Assembly: GCF_004340975.1 (NCBI RefSeq)
Contig: NZ_SLXA01000001.1
Span: 1 to 64,000, forward strand
Length of the DNA stretch: 64,000 bases
Source: Frisingicoccus caecimuris
Lineage (GTDB): Bacteria > Bacillota > Clostridia > Lachnospirales > Lachnospiraceae
Direction of reading: 5' to 3'
The notes under the pieces were generated by a model that had not been told where the DNA came from, did not search any database, and saw only the letters and a program-made list of their open reading frames with translations. Within the stretch, counting starts at the first letter, position 1, and each line of letters begins with the position of its first letter. This document shows, in pieces, positions 24,876-32,952 of the stretch. The translations under genes were made by a program, and so were the position numbers.

Positions 24876-25542
24876 ATTTGCCAAAGAAGGGATTATGCGT
24901 TTTATTGGTCATCTGGATATGATGCGTTATTTTCAGAAAGCTTTCCGTCGTTCCGGGATCGATATTCAATACTCTCAGGGATTCAGCCCGCATCAGCTCA
25001 TTTCCTTTGCGGCTCCACTGGGTGTGGGACTGACAAGTACCGGTGAATATATGGACATTGTCATGGGTGAATGTCCTTCATCAGAAGAGCTCGTTCAGCG
25101 TATTAACGAACAGATGGTTGAAGGCGTACGTATTTTAAGTGCGGTGGCCCTGCCGGATGACAGTAAAAATGCTATGTCTATTGTGGCGACCGCAGATTAT
25201 CGGATAAGTTTCCGTGAAGGTATGTCGCCGGATTTTGAACTCCCATCGGCTATCCATGAATTTATGGCCCAGGATAAGATTATGGTCACAAAAAAGACAA
25301 AAAAGAGTGAAAAAACAATGGATATTAAACCAATGATTCATGTTTTTCGCGGGGAGGGTGATGGATGCTTTATGAATGTTGCAACAGGAAGCACACAAAA
25401 TCTGAAACCGGAGCAGGTTATGGCAACTCTCTACCAGTTTTCGGGTAGAGAGTTTGATCCATTTACAATCTACATCCATCGAGAAGAAACCTATGGTGCC
25501 GATTTTAAACCTCTGGAAGCCTATGGCAACAGAATACTGTAA
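24859..25542 (+). CDS. DUF2344 / TIGR03936 family protein
   Basis: The 227-residue protein begins LKVRIKFAKEGIMRFIGHLDMMRYFQKAFRR and contains YSQGFSPHQLISFAAPLGVG, both typical of the domain often fused to TIGR03960 radical SAM proteins. I choose the TTG at 24859, 8 bases after GGAGG (24846-24850); the ATG at 24841 would place that SD inside the gene. It overlaps the radical SAM gene by 17 bases and is followed by the RNase G gene with almost no gap. Function is unknown; a role as partner or substrate-recognition subunit is inferred. Confidence 0.88.
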   Translation: MKVRIKFAKEGIMRFIGHLDMMRYFQKAFRRSGIDIQYSQGFSPHQLISFAAPLGVGLTSTGEYMDIVMGECPSSEELVQRINEQMVEGVRILSAVALPDDSKNAMSIVATADYRISFREGMSPDFELPSAIHEFMAQDKIMVTKKTKKSEKTMDIKPMIHVFRGEGDGCFMNVATGSTQNLKPEQVMATLYQFSGREFDPFTIYIHREETYGADFKPLEAYGNRIL

Positions 25543-25546
25543 TGCA

Positions 25547-26737
25547 ATGATGTCGAAAGAAGTTATTATTACAAACTATAAAAATCAATATATGATCGCA
25601 TCCTTGTTTGATGGCAAAGCAGCAGAGATTTTCTTTAAAGCTCCCGATGCTCTGAAAATTGGCGATATTTTCATTGGCAAGGTGAAAAATATCGTCGAAA
25701 ATATTCAGGCCGCCTTTGTGGAAATACAGCCGGGAATCATCGGATATTATTCTTTAAAGACAAACACCCATCATCTGTTGACCCGACCGTCTAATAGAAA
25801 GTTAAGCGTCGGAGATGAGATACTTGTCCAGGTAGAGCGGGGGAGTATCAAAAGCAAGGCTCCGGTATTGACAAGTAAAATCCAGCTTTCAGGGAAGAAT
25901 ATGGTATTCCTTGGAAATCAGCAATTCATCGGAATTTCAAAAAAAATCATCTCCACGGAACGCCGTGAGGCATTAAAGGCATTGGGAAAGACTTTGACCG
26001 AAACGGAGGTTAGCGGACTGATTTTTCGTACAGACAGTTCCGAATGTACAGATCAGATACTTCAGGATGAATATCGGCAGCTTGAAGTTGACTATAAAAA
26101 TATTATGTCAATATATCCGAATCGGACCTGTTATTCAAAAATTTACACAAAACCGGAAGATTGGCTGCAGTATGTGCATATGGTTCCTGATCCAGGGCTT
26201 CGCATTTTAACCGATGTACCTGAAATATATCATCTGCTCCAAAGTAAGTATCGTCATATGATAGAGCCGCCGCTTGTGGAATTATATGATGACCCGGAGT
26301 ATCCGCTGATAAAATTAAAAAGTATGGAAACCCAGATCAGCCGGGCCCTGGCAAAAAATGTCTGGTTAAAATCAGGTGCTTCACTGGTCATAGAATCAAC
26401 GGAGGCGCTGACTTCCATTGATGTGAACACAAGTAAAACTGAAATTCACAAAAAGGACGAGGAAACTTTTTTTCAGATTAATATGGAAGCGGCAGCTGAA
26501 ATATGTCGACAACTCAGGCTGCGCAATCTATCCGGAATTATTATCGTAGATTTCATTAATCTTTCATCAAAGGAAAATGAGCTGCGTTTAATGTCAGAAT
26601 TAAAAAAACTGGCACGAAAGGATCCTGTGCCTTTGAATGTGGTGGATATGACAGCACTCGGACTGGTGGAAATAACCCGAAAACGGACATATCGCCCTCT
26701 ACATGAACAGGTAAAGGAGGTGCAGATTGGTGAGTAA
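25547..26737 (+). CDS. rng: Ribonuclease E/G family protein
   Basis: This 396-residue protein has the RNase E/G N-terminal S1-like domain (IGDIFIGKVKNIVENIQAAFVEI) and the catalytic region with SIDVNTSK and GGIIIVDF-like GIIIVDFINL, whose aspartates bind the metal. It is the short RNase G form, without the long C-terminal scaffold of RNase E. The usual zinc-link cysteines are not obvious. The start is uncertain: 25547 and 25550 give the expected MSKEVIITNY N-terminus, and 25523 is another option inside the preceding gene. No strong SD is seen, so translational coupling is likely. Confidence 0.9.
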   Translation: MMSKEVIITNYKNQYMIASLFDGKAAEIFFKAPDALKIGDIFIGKVKNIVENIQAAFVEIQPGIIGYYSLKTNTHHLLTRPSNRKLSVGDEILVQVERGSIKSKAPVLTSKIQLSGKNMVFLGNQQFIGISKKIISTERREALKALGKTLTETEVSGLIFRTDSSECTDQILQDEYRQLEVDYKNIMSIYPNRTCYSKIYTKPEDWLQYVHMVPDPGLRILTDVPEIYHLLQSKYRHMIEPPLVELYDDPEYPLIKLKSMETQISRALAKNVWLKSGASLVIESTEALTSIDVNTSKTEIHKKDEETFFQINMEAAAEICRQLRLRNLSGIIIVDFINLSSKENELRLMSELKKLARKDPVPLNVVDMTALGLVEITRKRTYRPLHEQVKEVQIGE

Positions 26738-27212
26738 AGCACAATATTTGCATATTATCCGGTGGGCCGAAGAAAAACCATTCAGAAAAAAACTTCTCTG
26801 TCGGCTTAATCAGTTTCTTCCTTTTCTTTTAGCGGGAAGTTATCTGATCTGTCTGGTTCTCTGCTTTCTTGTTTATCCGGTCTTTCTTGTACGTTTAATC
26901 CTTCGTCCAGCTTTTTGTTTTTTGTTTGTAACTGTTCTGAGGTATATTCTTAAATTTCGAAGGCCTTATGATGTCTATGGTTTTGTTCCAATCTGCGGTT
27001 ATCATCCAGGGAAAAATCGAAGTTTTCCCAGTCGACATGCGGCCAGCGCAGCAATTATTGCTTTGGAGATTTTCCATTTGTGGAGCAGTCTGGGGATTAT
27101 TTTGATTATTTTTGCCTTACTTATCGGAGCCCTTCGGATTTTGTGCGGAAATCATTTCGTGAAAGACGTTCTTGCGGCATACGCGATTGCTTTTTTATTA
27201 AATATTCTGTGA
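26727..27212 (+). CDS. PAP2-family phosphatase (membrane)
   Basis: The 161-residue polytopic protein carries the PAP2 motifs: KFRRPYD (motif 1), PSRHAASAA with the catalytic histidine (motif 2, R in place of the usual G), and LRILCGNHFVKDV (motif 3). Substrates in the family include phosphatidic acid, phosphatidylglycerophosphate and undecaprenyl pyrophosphate, and it cannot be assigned here. AAAGGAGG is followed by TTG at 26727 (6 bases) and GTG at 26730 (9 bases); either may be used. It overlaps the RNase G gene by 11 bases. Confidence 0.85.
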   Translation: MVSKAQYLHIIRWAEEKPFRKKLLCRLNQFLPFLLAGSYLICLVLCFLVYPVFLVRLILRPAFCFLFVTVLRYILKFRRPYDVYGFVPICGYHPGKNRSFPSRHAASAAIIALEIFHLWSSLGIILIIFALLIGALRILCGNHFVKDVLAAYAIAFLLNIL

Positions 27213-27257
27213 ATTAGAGATTAATCCTTGATAATTCTAAAAAATACCAGTATTAGA

Positions 27258-27286
27258 TTGACGTTTTCAGAATATTGTGCTATAAT
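27258..27286 (+). promoter_or_regulatory. Strong promoter for the first kinase-like gene
   Basis: TTGACG (27258-27263), 17-bp spacer, TATAAT (27281-27286), with TGC directly before the -10 (extended -10). Confidence 0.88.
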
Positions 27287-27328
27287 AAGACTAAATTATA
27301 GAATGTCTTTAATAAAGGGGGGCTGGTC

Positions 27329-27931
27329 ATGGGTAACAATTATATTATCACTATAGGTCGTGAATATGGAAGTGGCGGCTGTGAGATTGGTAAGAAACTT
27401 GCTGAAAAACTTGGTATCGGATTTTATGATAAAAATCTGATTGATGCAGCGGCTGAAAAGAGTGGTATACATATCGATATGCTCCATAAAGCCGATGAAA
27501 AACCTGCAAATCCATTGACGAATCCATTTTTACATCCGGGGTATGAAGCAGGCACCATTAATGATCGTTTATTTTGGACCCAGTCGGAAGTGATTCGTGA
27601 ACTGGCTGAGAAAGAATCCTGTGTGATTATCGGGCGGTGTGCGGATTTCGTTTTAAGGGAGCATGAAAATGTACTGAAAATTTTCATTCAGGCGCCTTTA
27701 GCCGACCGGATTGCCCGTATTTCTGAAAAGTACCTGATTGAGATACCATCCGAAGCAAAAAAAGAAGTGCTTCGTAATGATAAACTTCGTCGGAGCTATT
27801 ATCAGTTTTATACAGACAGCAAGTGGGGCGGCAGAGATCATAAAGATCTTGTTATCAACAGTAGTGTTCTCGGTATTGACGGTACCGTAGATTTTATCAA
27901 AGATTTTGTCGATCGCAAATTTAATACATAA
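27329..27931 (+). CDS. Cytidylate-kinase-like protein, copy 1
   Basis: The 200-residue protein matches the cytidylate-kinase-like family PF13189. The N-terminal loop GREYGSGGCEIGKKLAEKLG has the GSGG of the family but no classical Walker A lysine. A conserved CVIIGRCADF segment and the C-terminal YYQFYTDSKWGGRDHKDL motif follow. The physiological substrate is not known to me. It has its own promoter and terminator, and a close paralogue lies 270 bases downstream with the same motifs. Confidence 0.88.
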   Translation: MGNNYIITIGREYGSGGCEIGKKLAEKLGIGFYDKNLIDAAAEKSGIHIDMLHKADEKPANPLTNPFLHPGYEAGTINDRLFWTQSEVIRELAEKESCVIIGRCADFVLREHENVLKIFIQAPLADRIARISEKYLIEIPSEAKKEVLRNDKLRRSYYQFYTDSKWGGRDHKDLVINSSVLGIDGTVDFIKDFVDRKFNT

Positions 27932-27952
27932 TTTCTCCATAAGTACATGTGT

Positions 27953-27980
27953 AAAGGCTGCCCTTGCTGGCAGCCTTTTT
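27953..27980 (+). terminator. Terminator after kinase-like copy 1
   Basis: AAAGGCTGCC (27953-27962) pairs with GGCAGCCTTT (27969-27978) over a 6-base loop, ending in a T run. Confidence 0.85.
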
Positions 27981-28020
27981 ATCACTTTATAATATGCCCC
28001 ATATTTTTGGTCACACTTTC

Positions 28021-28073
28021 TGACTGGTTCATTTTTGAACATGACTGGTTCAATAGGTCGGACAACTGGTGCA
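28021..28073 (+). repeat. Three direct repeats on a 21-bp period upstream of kinase-like copy 2
   Basis: TGACTGGTTCA occurs at 28021-28031 and again at 28042-28052. A degenerate copy, CAACTGGTGCA (8 of 11 bases), is at 28063-28073. The exact 21-bp period puts all copies on one face of the DNA. Activator sites of LytTR type (9-bp repeats 12 bp apart) show this period. The last copy ends about 50 bases before the -35 at 28123. Confidence 0.65.
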
Positions 28074-28122
28074 ATTGTATTTAAATTGTACAGAAAAAAC
28101 ATAATAAATACATCAATTCACA

Positions 28123-28151
28123 TTGACTTTCAAGACTAAAAAAGCTACTAT
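28123..28151 (+). promoter_or_regulatory. Promoter for kinase-like copy 2
   Basis: TTGACT (28123-28128), 17-bp spacer, TACTAT (28146-28151). Confidence 0.75.
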
Positions 28152-28201
28152 ATGGATGTAAGGACGAGATATGTTGCAACGAAAAAAAAGGGGGCTTTTA
28201 T

Positions 28202-28834
28202 ATGAGTGGCAATTATATCATTACTATCGGACGAGAATATGGCAGCGGTGGTCTTGAAATCGGTCAGAAACTTGCTGAAAAATTAGGCATCAAATGTTAT
28301 GACAAAGAATTGATCAATCTGGTTGCTGAAAAAAAGGGGTTTAAAAAAGAAACCCTGGAAAAGGTGGATGAGAAAAAAGGAAGTTCTCTTCTTGAACCGT
28401 CCGGAAGTTTTTTCCCAAGCAGACCTTCAAAAAACCTTCCTGCTTTTGGCGCTTTTGGCAAAACGATAAATGACAAAGTTTTTCTTGCCGAATCGACGGT
28501 TATTCACAGTCTTGCCGAACAGGAGTCTTGTGTGATTATCGGCCGCTGTGCAAATATGATACTGAAAGACAGAGAAAATGTCCTGACGGTATTTGTTCAG
28601 GCGCCGAAAAAAGCACGAATCAAACGATTAGCGGAACGTCTTCAGTTGTCAGAAGAGATGGCTGAAAAAGAGGCGCACCGTATTGATAAGATTCGTGCAT
28701 CCTACTATCAGTTCTATACCGACACCAAATGGGGTGACAGGAACAATTATGATCTGGTCATTAACAGCGGCGCCTTCGGAATAGACAATGTTGTAAATAT
28801 TATTAAAGATATTGCAGAAAACAAATTCAGTTAA
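28202..28834 (+). CDS. Cytidylate-kinase-like protein, copy 2
   Basis: The 210-residue protein is a paralogue of the product at 27329: GREYGSGGLEIGQKLAEKLG, CVIIGRCANM and YYQFYTDTKWGDRNNYDL are shared. It differs by a longer Lys/Ser/Pro-rich middle segment (about residues 55-85). It has a separate promoter and upstream direct repeats not seen at copy 1, so the two genes are probably regulated differently. The family is common in Clostridia, often in several copies. Substrate unknown. Confidence 0.88.
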   Translation: MSGNYIITIGREYGSGGLEIGQKLAEKLGIKCYDKELINLVAEKKGFKKETLEKVDEKKGSSLLEPSGSFFPSRPSKNLPAFGAFGKTINDKVFLAESTVIHSLAEQESCVIIGRCANMILKDRENVLTVFVQAPKKARIKRLAERLQLSEEMAEKEAHRIDKIRASYYQFYTDTKWGDRNNYDLVINSGAFGIDNVVNIIKDIAENKFS

Positions 28835-28885
28835 TTTCTCAGGGGATATGGATATTCCAGGAGAAATTACATCCCCTCTTAACCA

Positions 28886-28913
28886 GGGCTGCCATGAAGG
28901 CAGCCCCGTTTAA
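28886..28913 (+). terminator. Terminator-like hairpin after kinase-like copy 2
   Basis: GGGCTGCC (28886-28893) pairs with GGCAGCCC (28899-28906) over ATGAA; the following CGTTT is a weak T-tract. The stem closely resembles the one after copy 1. Upstream, AATTTCTC (28833-28840) and GAGAAATT (28861-28868) can also pair. Confidence 0.55.
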
Positions 28914-28986
28914 ATTCACAGGACAACAGATGGGGGTACATCCTTGATTTTTGTTGAATTTTATACAATTTGTTGGATTAAAGCCA

Positions 28987-29015
28987 TTGACAACATATGT
29001 CCCTCATGGTAAACT
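28987..29015 (+). promoter_or_regulatory. Promoter for rplU
   Basis: TTGACA (28987-28992), 17-bp spacer, TAAACT (29010-29015) with TGG before it (extended -10). Confidence 0.75.
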
Positions 29016-29021
29016 AATCTA

Positions 29022-29096
29022 GTGTGCCGCTCAGTGGGGTTTTAAGTTCTCTAAGAGACACCGAAGCTGGCGAGTTTTATTATTAGGAGGTGCCAT
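29022..29096 (+). promoter_or_regulatory. Structured leader of rplU (L21-leader-like)
   Basis: A 75-base leader lies between promoter and start codon. A GCCGCT segment can pair with AGCTGGC (one bulge) around an inner TCTC/GAGA hairpin, ahead of AGGAGG. L21 leaders are known in Firmicutes. Family membership is inferred from position and fold only. Confidence 0.4.
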
Positions 29097-29405
29097 ATGT
29101 ACGCGATTATAGCAACAGGTGGTAAACAGTACAAAGTATCTGAAGGCGACGTTATCCGTGTTGAAAAACTTGGTATCGAAGCTGGTGAATCCGTTGTATT
29201 TGATCAGGTTCTTGTTGTCAGCGGTGATGATGTGAAGGTTGGTAACCCAACAGTAGCTAATGCAACTGTTTCCGGAACTGTTATGTGTGAAGGAAAAGCA
29301 AAAAAAGTCATCGTTTACAGATACAAGAGAAAAACCGGATATCACAAAAAGAATGGTCACAGACAGGCGTATACACAGGTTAAGATTGATAAGATCAACG
29401 CTTAA
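29097..29405 (+). CDS. rplU: 50S ribosomal protein L21
   Basis: L21 binds 23S rRNA. The 102-residue protein starts [18 protein letters not shown], typical of L21, and ends with [33 protein letters not shown] precedes the ATG. It opens the rplU-prp-rpmA operon conserved in Firmicutes and has its own promoter and leader. Confidence 0.98.
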   Translation: MYAIIATGGKQYKVSEGDVIRVEKLGIEAGESVVFDQVLVVSGDDVKVGNPTVANATVSGTVMCEGKAKKVIVYRYKRKTGYHKKNGHRQAYTQVKIDKINA

Positions 29406-29421
29406 TCCGGGACGGTGAGTG

Positions 29422-29751
29422 ATGATTTGGGTAACTGTTGTCCGTACAAAGGACAACCAGATCCGGTCTTTCCAGGTTTCCGGGCATGCTGAGTATGCAG
29501 AAAGCGGACAGGATATTGTATGCAGTGCAGTTTCCGCATTGACGATCACAACGATCAATGCACTGTCTATGTATACTTCTCAGGTTTTTGAGACAGATGC
29601 GGATGAGGAAAGCGGGTGCATTACCGTGAATTTTACCGAACCGCTGAATCATGACGGGGAGCTTCTGGTAAATTCTATGATCCTCGGATTGCGAACCATT
29701 GAAAATGAGTATAACGACGAATATATACACGTAGATTTCAGGGAGGTGTAG
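29422..29751 (+). CDS. prp: Ribosomal-processing cysteine protease Prp
   Basis: Prp removes the N-terminal extension of L27, an essential step in Firmicutes. The 109-residue protein has catalytic His22 and Cys34 (SGHAEYAESGQDIVCSAVSAL), at the spacing known for the family. The ATG at 29422 is used; a GTG at 29419 is adjacent. It lies between rplU and rpmA, 3 bases before its substrate gene, and the L27 encoded next does carry the extension. Confidence 0.95.
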   Translation: MIWVTVVRTKDNQIRSFQVSGHAEYAESGQDIVCSAVSALTITTINALSMYTSQVFETDADEESGCITVNFTEPLNHDGELLVNSMILGLRTIENEYNDEYIHVDFREV

Positions 29752-29754
29752 ACG

Positions 29755-30045
29755 ATGTTAAAAATGAACCTTCAGTTTTTCGCTCATAAAAAGGGTGTTG
29801 GTTCCACAAAGAACGGCAGAGATTCTGAATCCAAACGTTTAGGAGCGAAAAGAGCAGACGGACAGTTTGTAAAAGCCGGAAACATTCTTTACAGACAGCG
29901 TGGTACTAAAATCCATCCAGGCGTAAATGTTGGCCGCGGTGGCGACGATACATTATTTGCTTTAGTTGACGGTGTTGTAAGATTCGAGAGAAAAGGTAGA
30001 GATAAAAAACAGGTTTCTATCTATCCGGTAGCAGCAAACGAATAA
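29755..30045 (+). CDS. rpmA: 50S ribosomal protein L27 with cleavable N-terminus
   Basis: The 96-residue L27 starts [21 protein letters not shown]. Residues 1-9 end in the LQFF motif recognised by Prp, so cleavage after Phe9 would expose Ala10 for the peptidyl transferase region. GGGAGGTG precedes the ATG. A terminator follows at 30057, separating it from obg. Confidence 0.98.
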   Translation: MLKMNLQFFAHKKGVGSTKNGRDSESKRLGAKRADGQFVKAGNILYRQRGTKIHPGVNVGRGGDDTLFALVDGVVRFERKGRDKKQVSIYPVAANE

Positions 30046-30056
30046 GAATGAACAGG

Positions 30057-30090
30057 CGACTTCAGATTTTAATATTTGAAGTCGTTTTTT
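30057..30090 (+). terminator. Terminator after rpmA
   Basis: CGACTTCA (30057-30064) pairs with TGAAGTCG (30077-30084), followed by six T residues. Confidence 0.85.
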
Positions 30091-30134
30091 CTTAAGTGGA
30101 CAAACGCATCCCTCGCAGAAAGGATGGAAAAAAT

Positions 30135-31424
30135 ATGTTTGTAGATAAGGCAAAAATATATGTTCGCTCCGGCAAGGGCGGCGACGGTCATGTCAGCTTT
30201 CGCAGAGAGCTTTTTGTTCCGGCTGGCGGACCGAATGGCGGTGATGGCGGCAAGGGCGGCGATGTTATCTTTGTCGTGGACAAAGGGCTGAATACGCTGA
30301 CGGATTTTCGCCATATCCGTAAATATACAGCCGGTGACGGCGAGCCGGGCGGTAAAAACCGATGTCATGGTTCTGATGGTGAGGATATCATTATCAAAGT
30401 ACCGGAGGGAACGATTATAAAAGAGGAGGAATCGGGTCTTGTCATTGCCGATATGTCAGGAGAAAATGATCGGCTGGTGCTTTTAAAGGGCGGACGAGGC
30501 GGCAAAGGAAACCAGCATTACGCCACACCGACGATGCAGGCTCCAAAATATGCTCAGCCGGGCCAGAAATCTCAGGAATTGAATTTAATTCTGGAGCTGA
30601 AGGTGATTGCGGATGTAGGACTTGTAGGCTTCCCGAATGTGGGTAAATCTACATTTTTAGCCCGTGTTACAAATGCAAAGCCAAAGATTGCCAACTATCA
30701 TTTTACAACCCTGAGTCCAAATCTCGGTGTTGTGGATCTGGACGGAAGCGATGGTTTTGTTATCGCGGATATTCCCGGAATCATTGAAGGTGCTTCGGAG
30801 GGCGTTGGATTGGGGTATGAGTTTTTACGTCATATCGAACGGACCCGTGTAATTATCCATATTGTGGATGCAGCCGGAGTGGAAGGCCGTGACCCGATCA
30901 ATGATATTCATATGATCCAGAAAGAACTGGCGGCGTACAATGAATTGCTGGCAGGGCGACCTCAGGTGATCGCAGCTAACAAGATTGACGCTTTATATGA
31001 AGGTGAGAATGACGATGCGATTCAGCTTTTAAAGGAAGAATTTGAACCTCAGGGCATGAAAGTCTTTCCAATATCCGCAGTCAGCGGAAAAGGCGTACGC
31101 GAATTACTTTATTACGTAAACAATCTTTTAAAAGAGATTGGAGAAGATAAGATTACTTTCGAACGGGAATATTTTCCGGAGCAGCTTGAAGAAAATCTTC
31201 CATTTACCGTATTCAAATCTGAAGAAGAAGAGAATGTATATCATGTAGAAGGCCCTCGGATTGAGCGTATGCTAGGGTATACCAACCTGGAATCCGAAAA
31301 AGGGTTTGATTTCTTTCAGAAATTTATGAAAGATAATGGTGTTTTGGACGAATTAGAGGCGCTTGGCATTCAGGATGGCGACACCGTAAAGGTTTATTAC
31401 CATGAATTTGAATATTATAAATAA
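30135..31424 (+). CDS. obg: GTPase Obg
   Basis: Obg is a ribosome-associated GTPase linked to 50S assembly and stress. The 429-residue protein has the glycine-rich Obg fold (residues 1-158, SGKGGDGHVSFRRE and GGPNGGDGGKGGDV), a G domain with GFPNVGKST and DIPGIIEGA, and a C-terminal OCT domain from about 350, as in Gram-positive members. The ATG at 30135 gives the standard MFVDKAKIYV start. No clear promoter was found in the 89-base gap after rpmA, so read-through from rplU is possible. Confidence 0.97.
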   Translation: MFVDKAKIYVRSGKGGDGHVSFRRELFVPAGGPNGGDGGKGGDVIFVVDKGLNTLTDFRHIRKYTAGDGEPGGKNRCHGSDGEDIIIKVPEGTIIKEEESGLVIADMSGENDRLVLLKGGRGGKGNQHYATPTMQAPKYAQPGQKSQELNLILELKVIADVGLVGFPNVGKSTFLARVTNAKPKIANYHFTTLSPNLGVVDLDGSDGFVIADIPGIIEGASEGVGLGYEFLRHIERTRVIIHIVDAAGVEGRDPINDIHMIQKELAAYNELLAGRPQVIAANKIDALYEGENDDAIQLLKEEFEPQGMKVFPISAVSGKGVRELLYYVNNLLKEIGEDKITFEREYFPEQLEENLPFTVFKSEEEENVYHVEGPRIERMLGYTNLESEKGFDFFQKFMKDNGVLDELEALGIQDGDTVKVYYHEFEYYK

Positions 31425-31439
31425 CAGGAGGAAAGGGTT

Positions 31440-31742
31440 TTGATAAAAGACAGTAAGCAGAGAGCCTATTTAAAAGGACTTGCAATGAATATAACTCCGA
31501 TTTTCCAAATTGGCAAATCCAGTCTGACACCGGAATTGACAAAGGCAGTGGATGAGGCACTGGCAGCCAGGGAATTGATAAAAATTTCTGTACTTCAGAA
31601 TTGCCTGGATGATCCAAGAGCAATTGCTGAATACCTGAGTGAACGGACCCATTCAGATGTGGTTCAGGTCATTGGAAAAAAAATCGTTTTATACAGGGAA
31701 GGTAAGGATAAAAAGAAAAAAATCATTCTCCCGGAACGATAG
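31440..31742 (+). CDS. yhbY: YhbY/CRM-domain RNA-binding protein
   Basis: The 100-residue protein is a single CRM domain: KQRAYLKGLAMNITPIFQIGKSSLTPELTKAVDEAL includes the conserved GK loop. In E. coli YhbY associates with pre-50S particles. The start is TTG at 31440, behind AGGAGGAAAGGG; no in-frame ATG lies before the conserved domain. It sits between obg and nadD, as in many Clostridia. Confidence 0.93.
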   Translation: MIKDSKQRAYLKGLAMNITPIFQIGKSSLTPELTKAVDEALAARELIKISVLQNCLDDPRAIAEYLSERTHSDVVQVIGKKIVLYREGKDKKKKIILPER

Positions 31743-31754
31743 GAGGGCTTTGTC

Positions 31755-32381
31755 GTGAAAAAGATCGGTATCATGGGCGGTACATTTAATCCCATACATC
31801 TGGGGCATTTGATGTTGGCTGAAAATGCCTATGATTTTTGTAAATTGGATGAGGTATGGTTTATTCCTTCCGCAGATCCTCCCCACAAAACGGGCCAGCC
31901 TGTACTTGCCTATCATCATCGAAGCCGAATGACGGAGCTGGCTATTGAAGGAATCCCATACTTTGTGAAGTCGGATTTTGAGGCACAGCGTCAAGAACGA
32001 AGCTATACAGCAGAAACGCTGCGTTTGCTTCACGAAATTTATCCGGAGGTGGAATTCTATTTTATCATGGGCGCCGATTCTCTGTTTCAGATTGAGACAT
32101 GGTATGCGCCGGAAAAAGTCATGGCACAGGCACGTCTTCTGGTGGCTGTACGCGACCATCATTCTTTAGAAGAAATGCAGAAACAGATAGATTATCTGAC
32201 AGAAAAGTATCATGCAAGTATTGAACTGATGTGCATGCCCGGCATTGATCTATCCTCAAATTTTATCCGGCAGAGAACAGCAAACCATGAAACCATTCGT
32301 TTCTTTGTGACAGAGCAGGTACGTGACTATATTATCAAAAACGGTTTGTATAAAGGAGACGAGACGCTGGATGAAATATAG
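31755..32381 (+). CDS. nadD: Nicotinate-nucleotide adenylyltransferase NadD
   Basis: NadD makes nicotinate adenine dinucleotide in NAD synthesis. The 208-residue protein has the nucleotidyltransferase motif GGTFNPIHLGH (residues 8-18) and the SSNFIRQR signature near the C-terminus (family ISSTxIR). The start is GTG at 31755 after AGGAGGG. It overlaps yqeK by 11 bases, a conserved nadD-yqeK-rsfS arrangement. Confidence 0.96.
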   Translation: MKKIGIMGGTFNPIHLGHLMLAENAYDFCKLDEVWFIPSADPPHKTGQPVLAYHHRSRMTELAIEGIPYFVKSDFEAQRQERSYTAETLRLLHEIYPEVEFYFIMGADSLFQIETWYAPEKVMAQARLLVAVRDHHSLEEMQKQIDYLTEKYHASIELMCMPGIDLSSNFIRQRTANHETIRFFVTEQVRDYIIKNGLYKGDETLDEI

Positions 32382-32952
32382 TATTGAGGATATACAGAAT
32401 AAACTGAGAAAAAAGCTGAAAGGCAACCGGTATATTCACACCTTGGGTGTGGAGTATACATCTGTCTGTCTTGCCATGAAATATGAAGCAGACCTGGAAA
32501 AAGCAGAATTAGCAGGACTTCTTCATGACTGTGCCAAGGAACTTCCAGCGGAAAAATTGATAAAAATATGCAGTGATCACGGTGAAAAAATTTCGACAAT
32601 GGAGTTCAAACAGCCATTTTTGCTTCATGGAAAAGCAGGAGCCTGTCTGGCAAGAAATAAGTTCGGTGTTGAAGATGAGGAAGTGCTTGATGCCATTCGA
32701 TATCATACCACCGGGCGTCCGGCAATGACTCTGCTTGAGAAAATTGTCTTTGTAGCAGATTATATTGAACCCAATCGTAAAAAAGCAGACAATCTTACAG
32801 AACTTCGGCATCTGGCTTTCGAGGATCTGGATGAAACCGTTCTGCAGATATTAGAACAAACTCTGGACTATCTGGAAAAAACAGATAAAGAGATTGACTG
32901 CCATACGATCATGACACGCGACTATTATAAGAAATTATTAAGGAGTTCATAA
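32371..32952 (+). CDS. yqeK: HD-domain Ap4A hydrolase YqeK
   Basis: YqeK-type proteins hydrolyse diadenosine tetraphosphate symmetrically. The 193-residue protein has the HD motif: HTLGVEYTS (metal His), LLHDCAKE (His-Asp), and later HGKAGACLA and RYHTTGRPAMT. The ATG at 32371 lies within the nadD 3' end, 11 bases of overlap, so translation is coupled. The stop shares one base with the rsfS ATG (TAATG). Confidence 0.93.
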   Translation: MKYSIEDIQNKLRKKLKGNRYIHTLGVEYTSVCLAMKYEADLEKAELAGLLHDCAKELPAEKLIKICSDHGEKISTMEFKQPFLLHGKAGACLARNKFGVEDEEVLDAIRYHTTGRPAMTLLEKIVFVADYIEPNRKKADNLTELRHLAFEDLDETVLQILEQTLDYLEKTDKEIDCHTIMTRDYYKKLLRSS

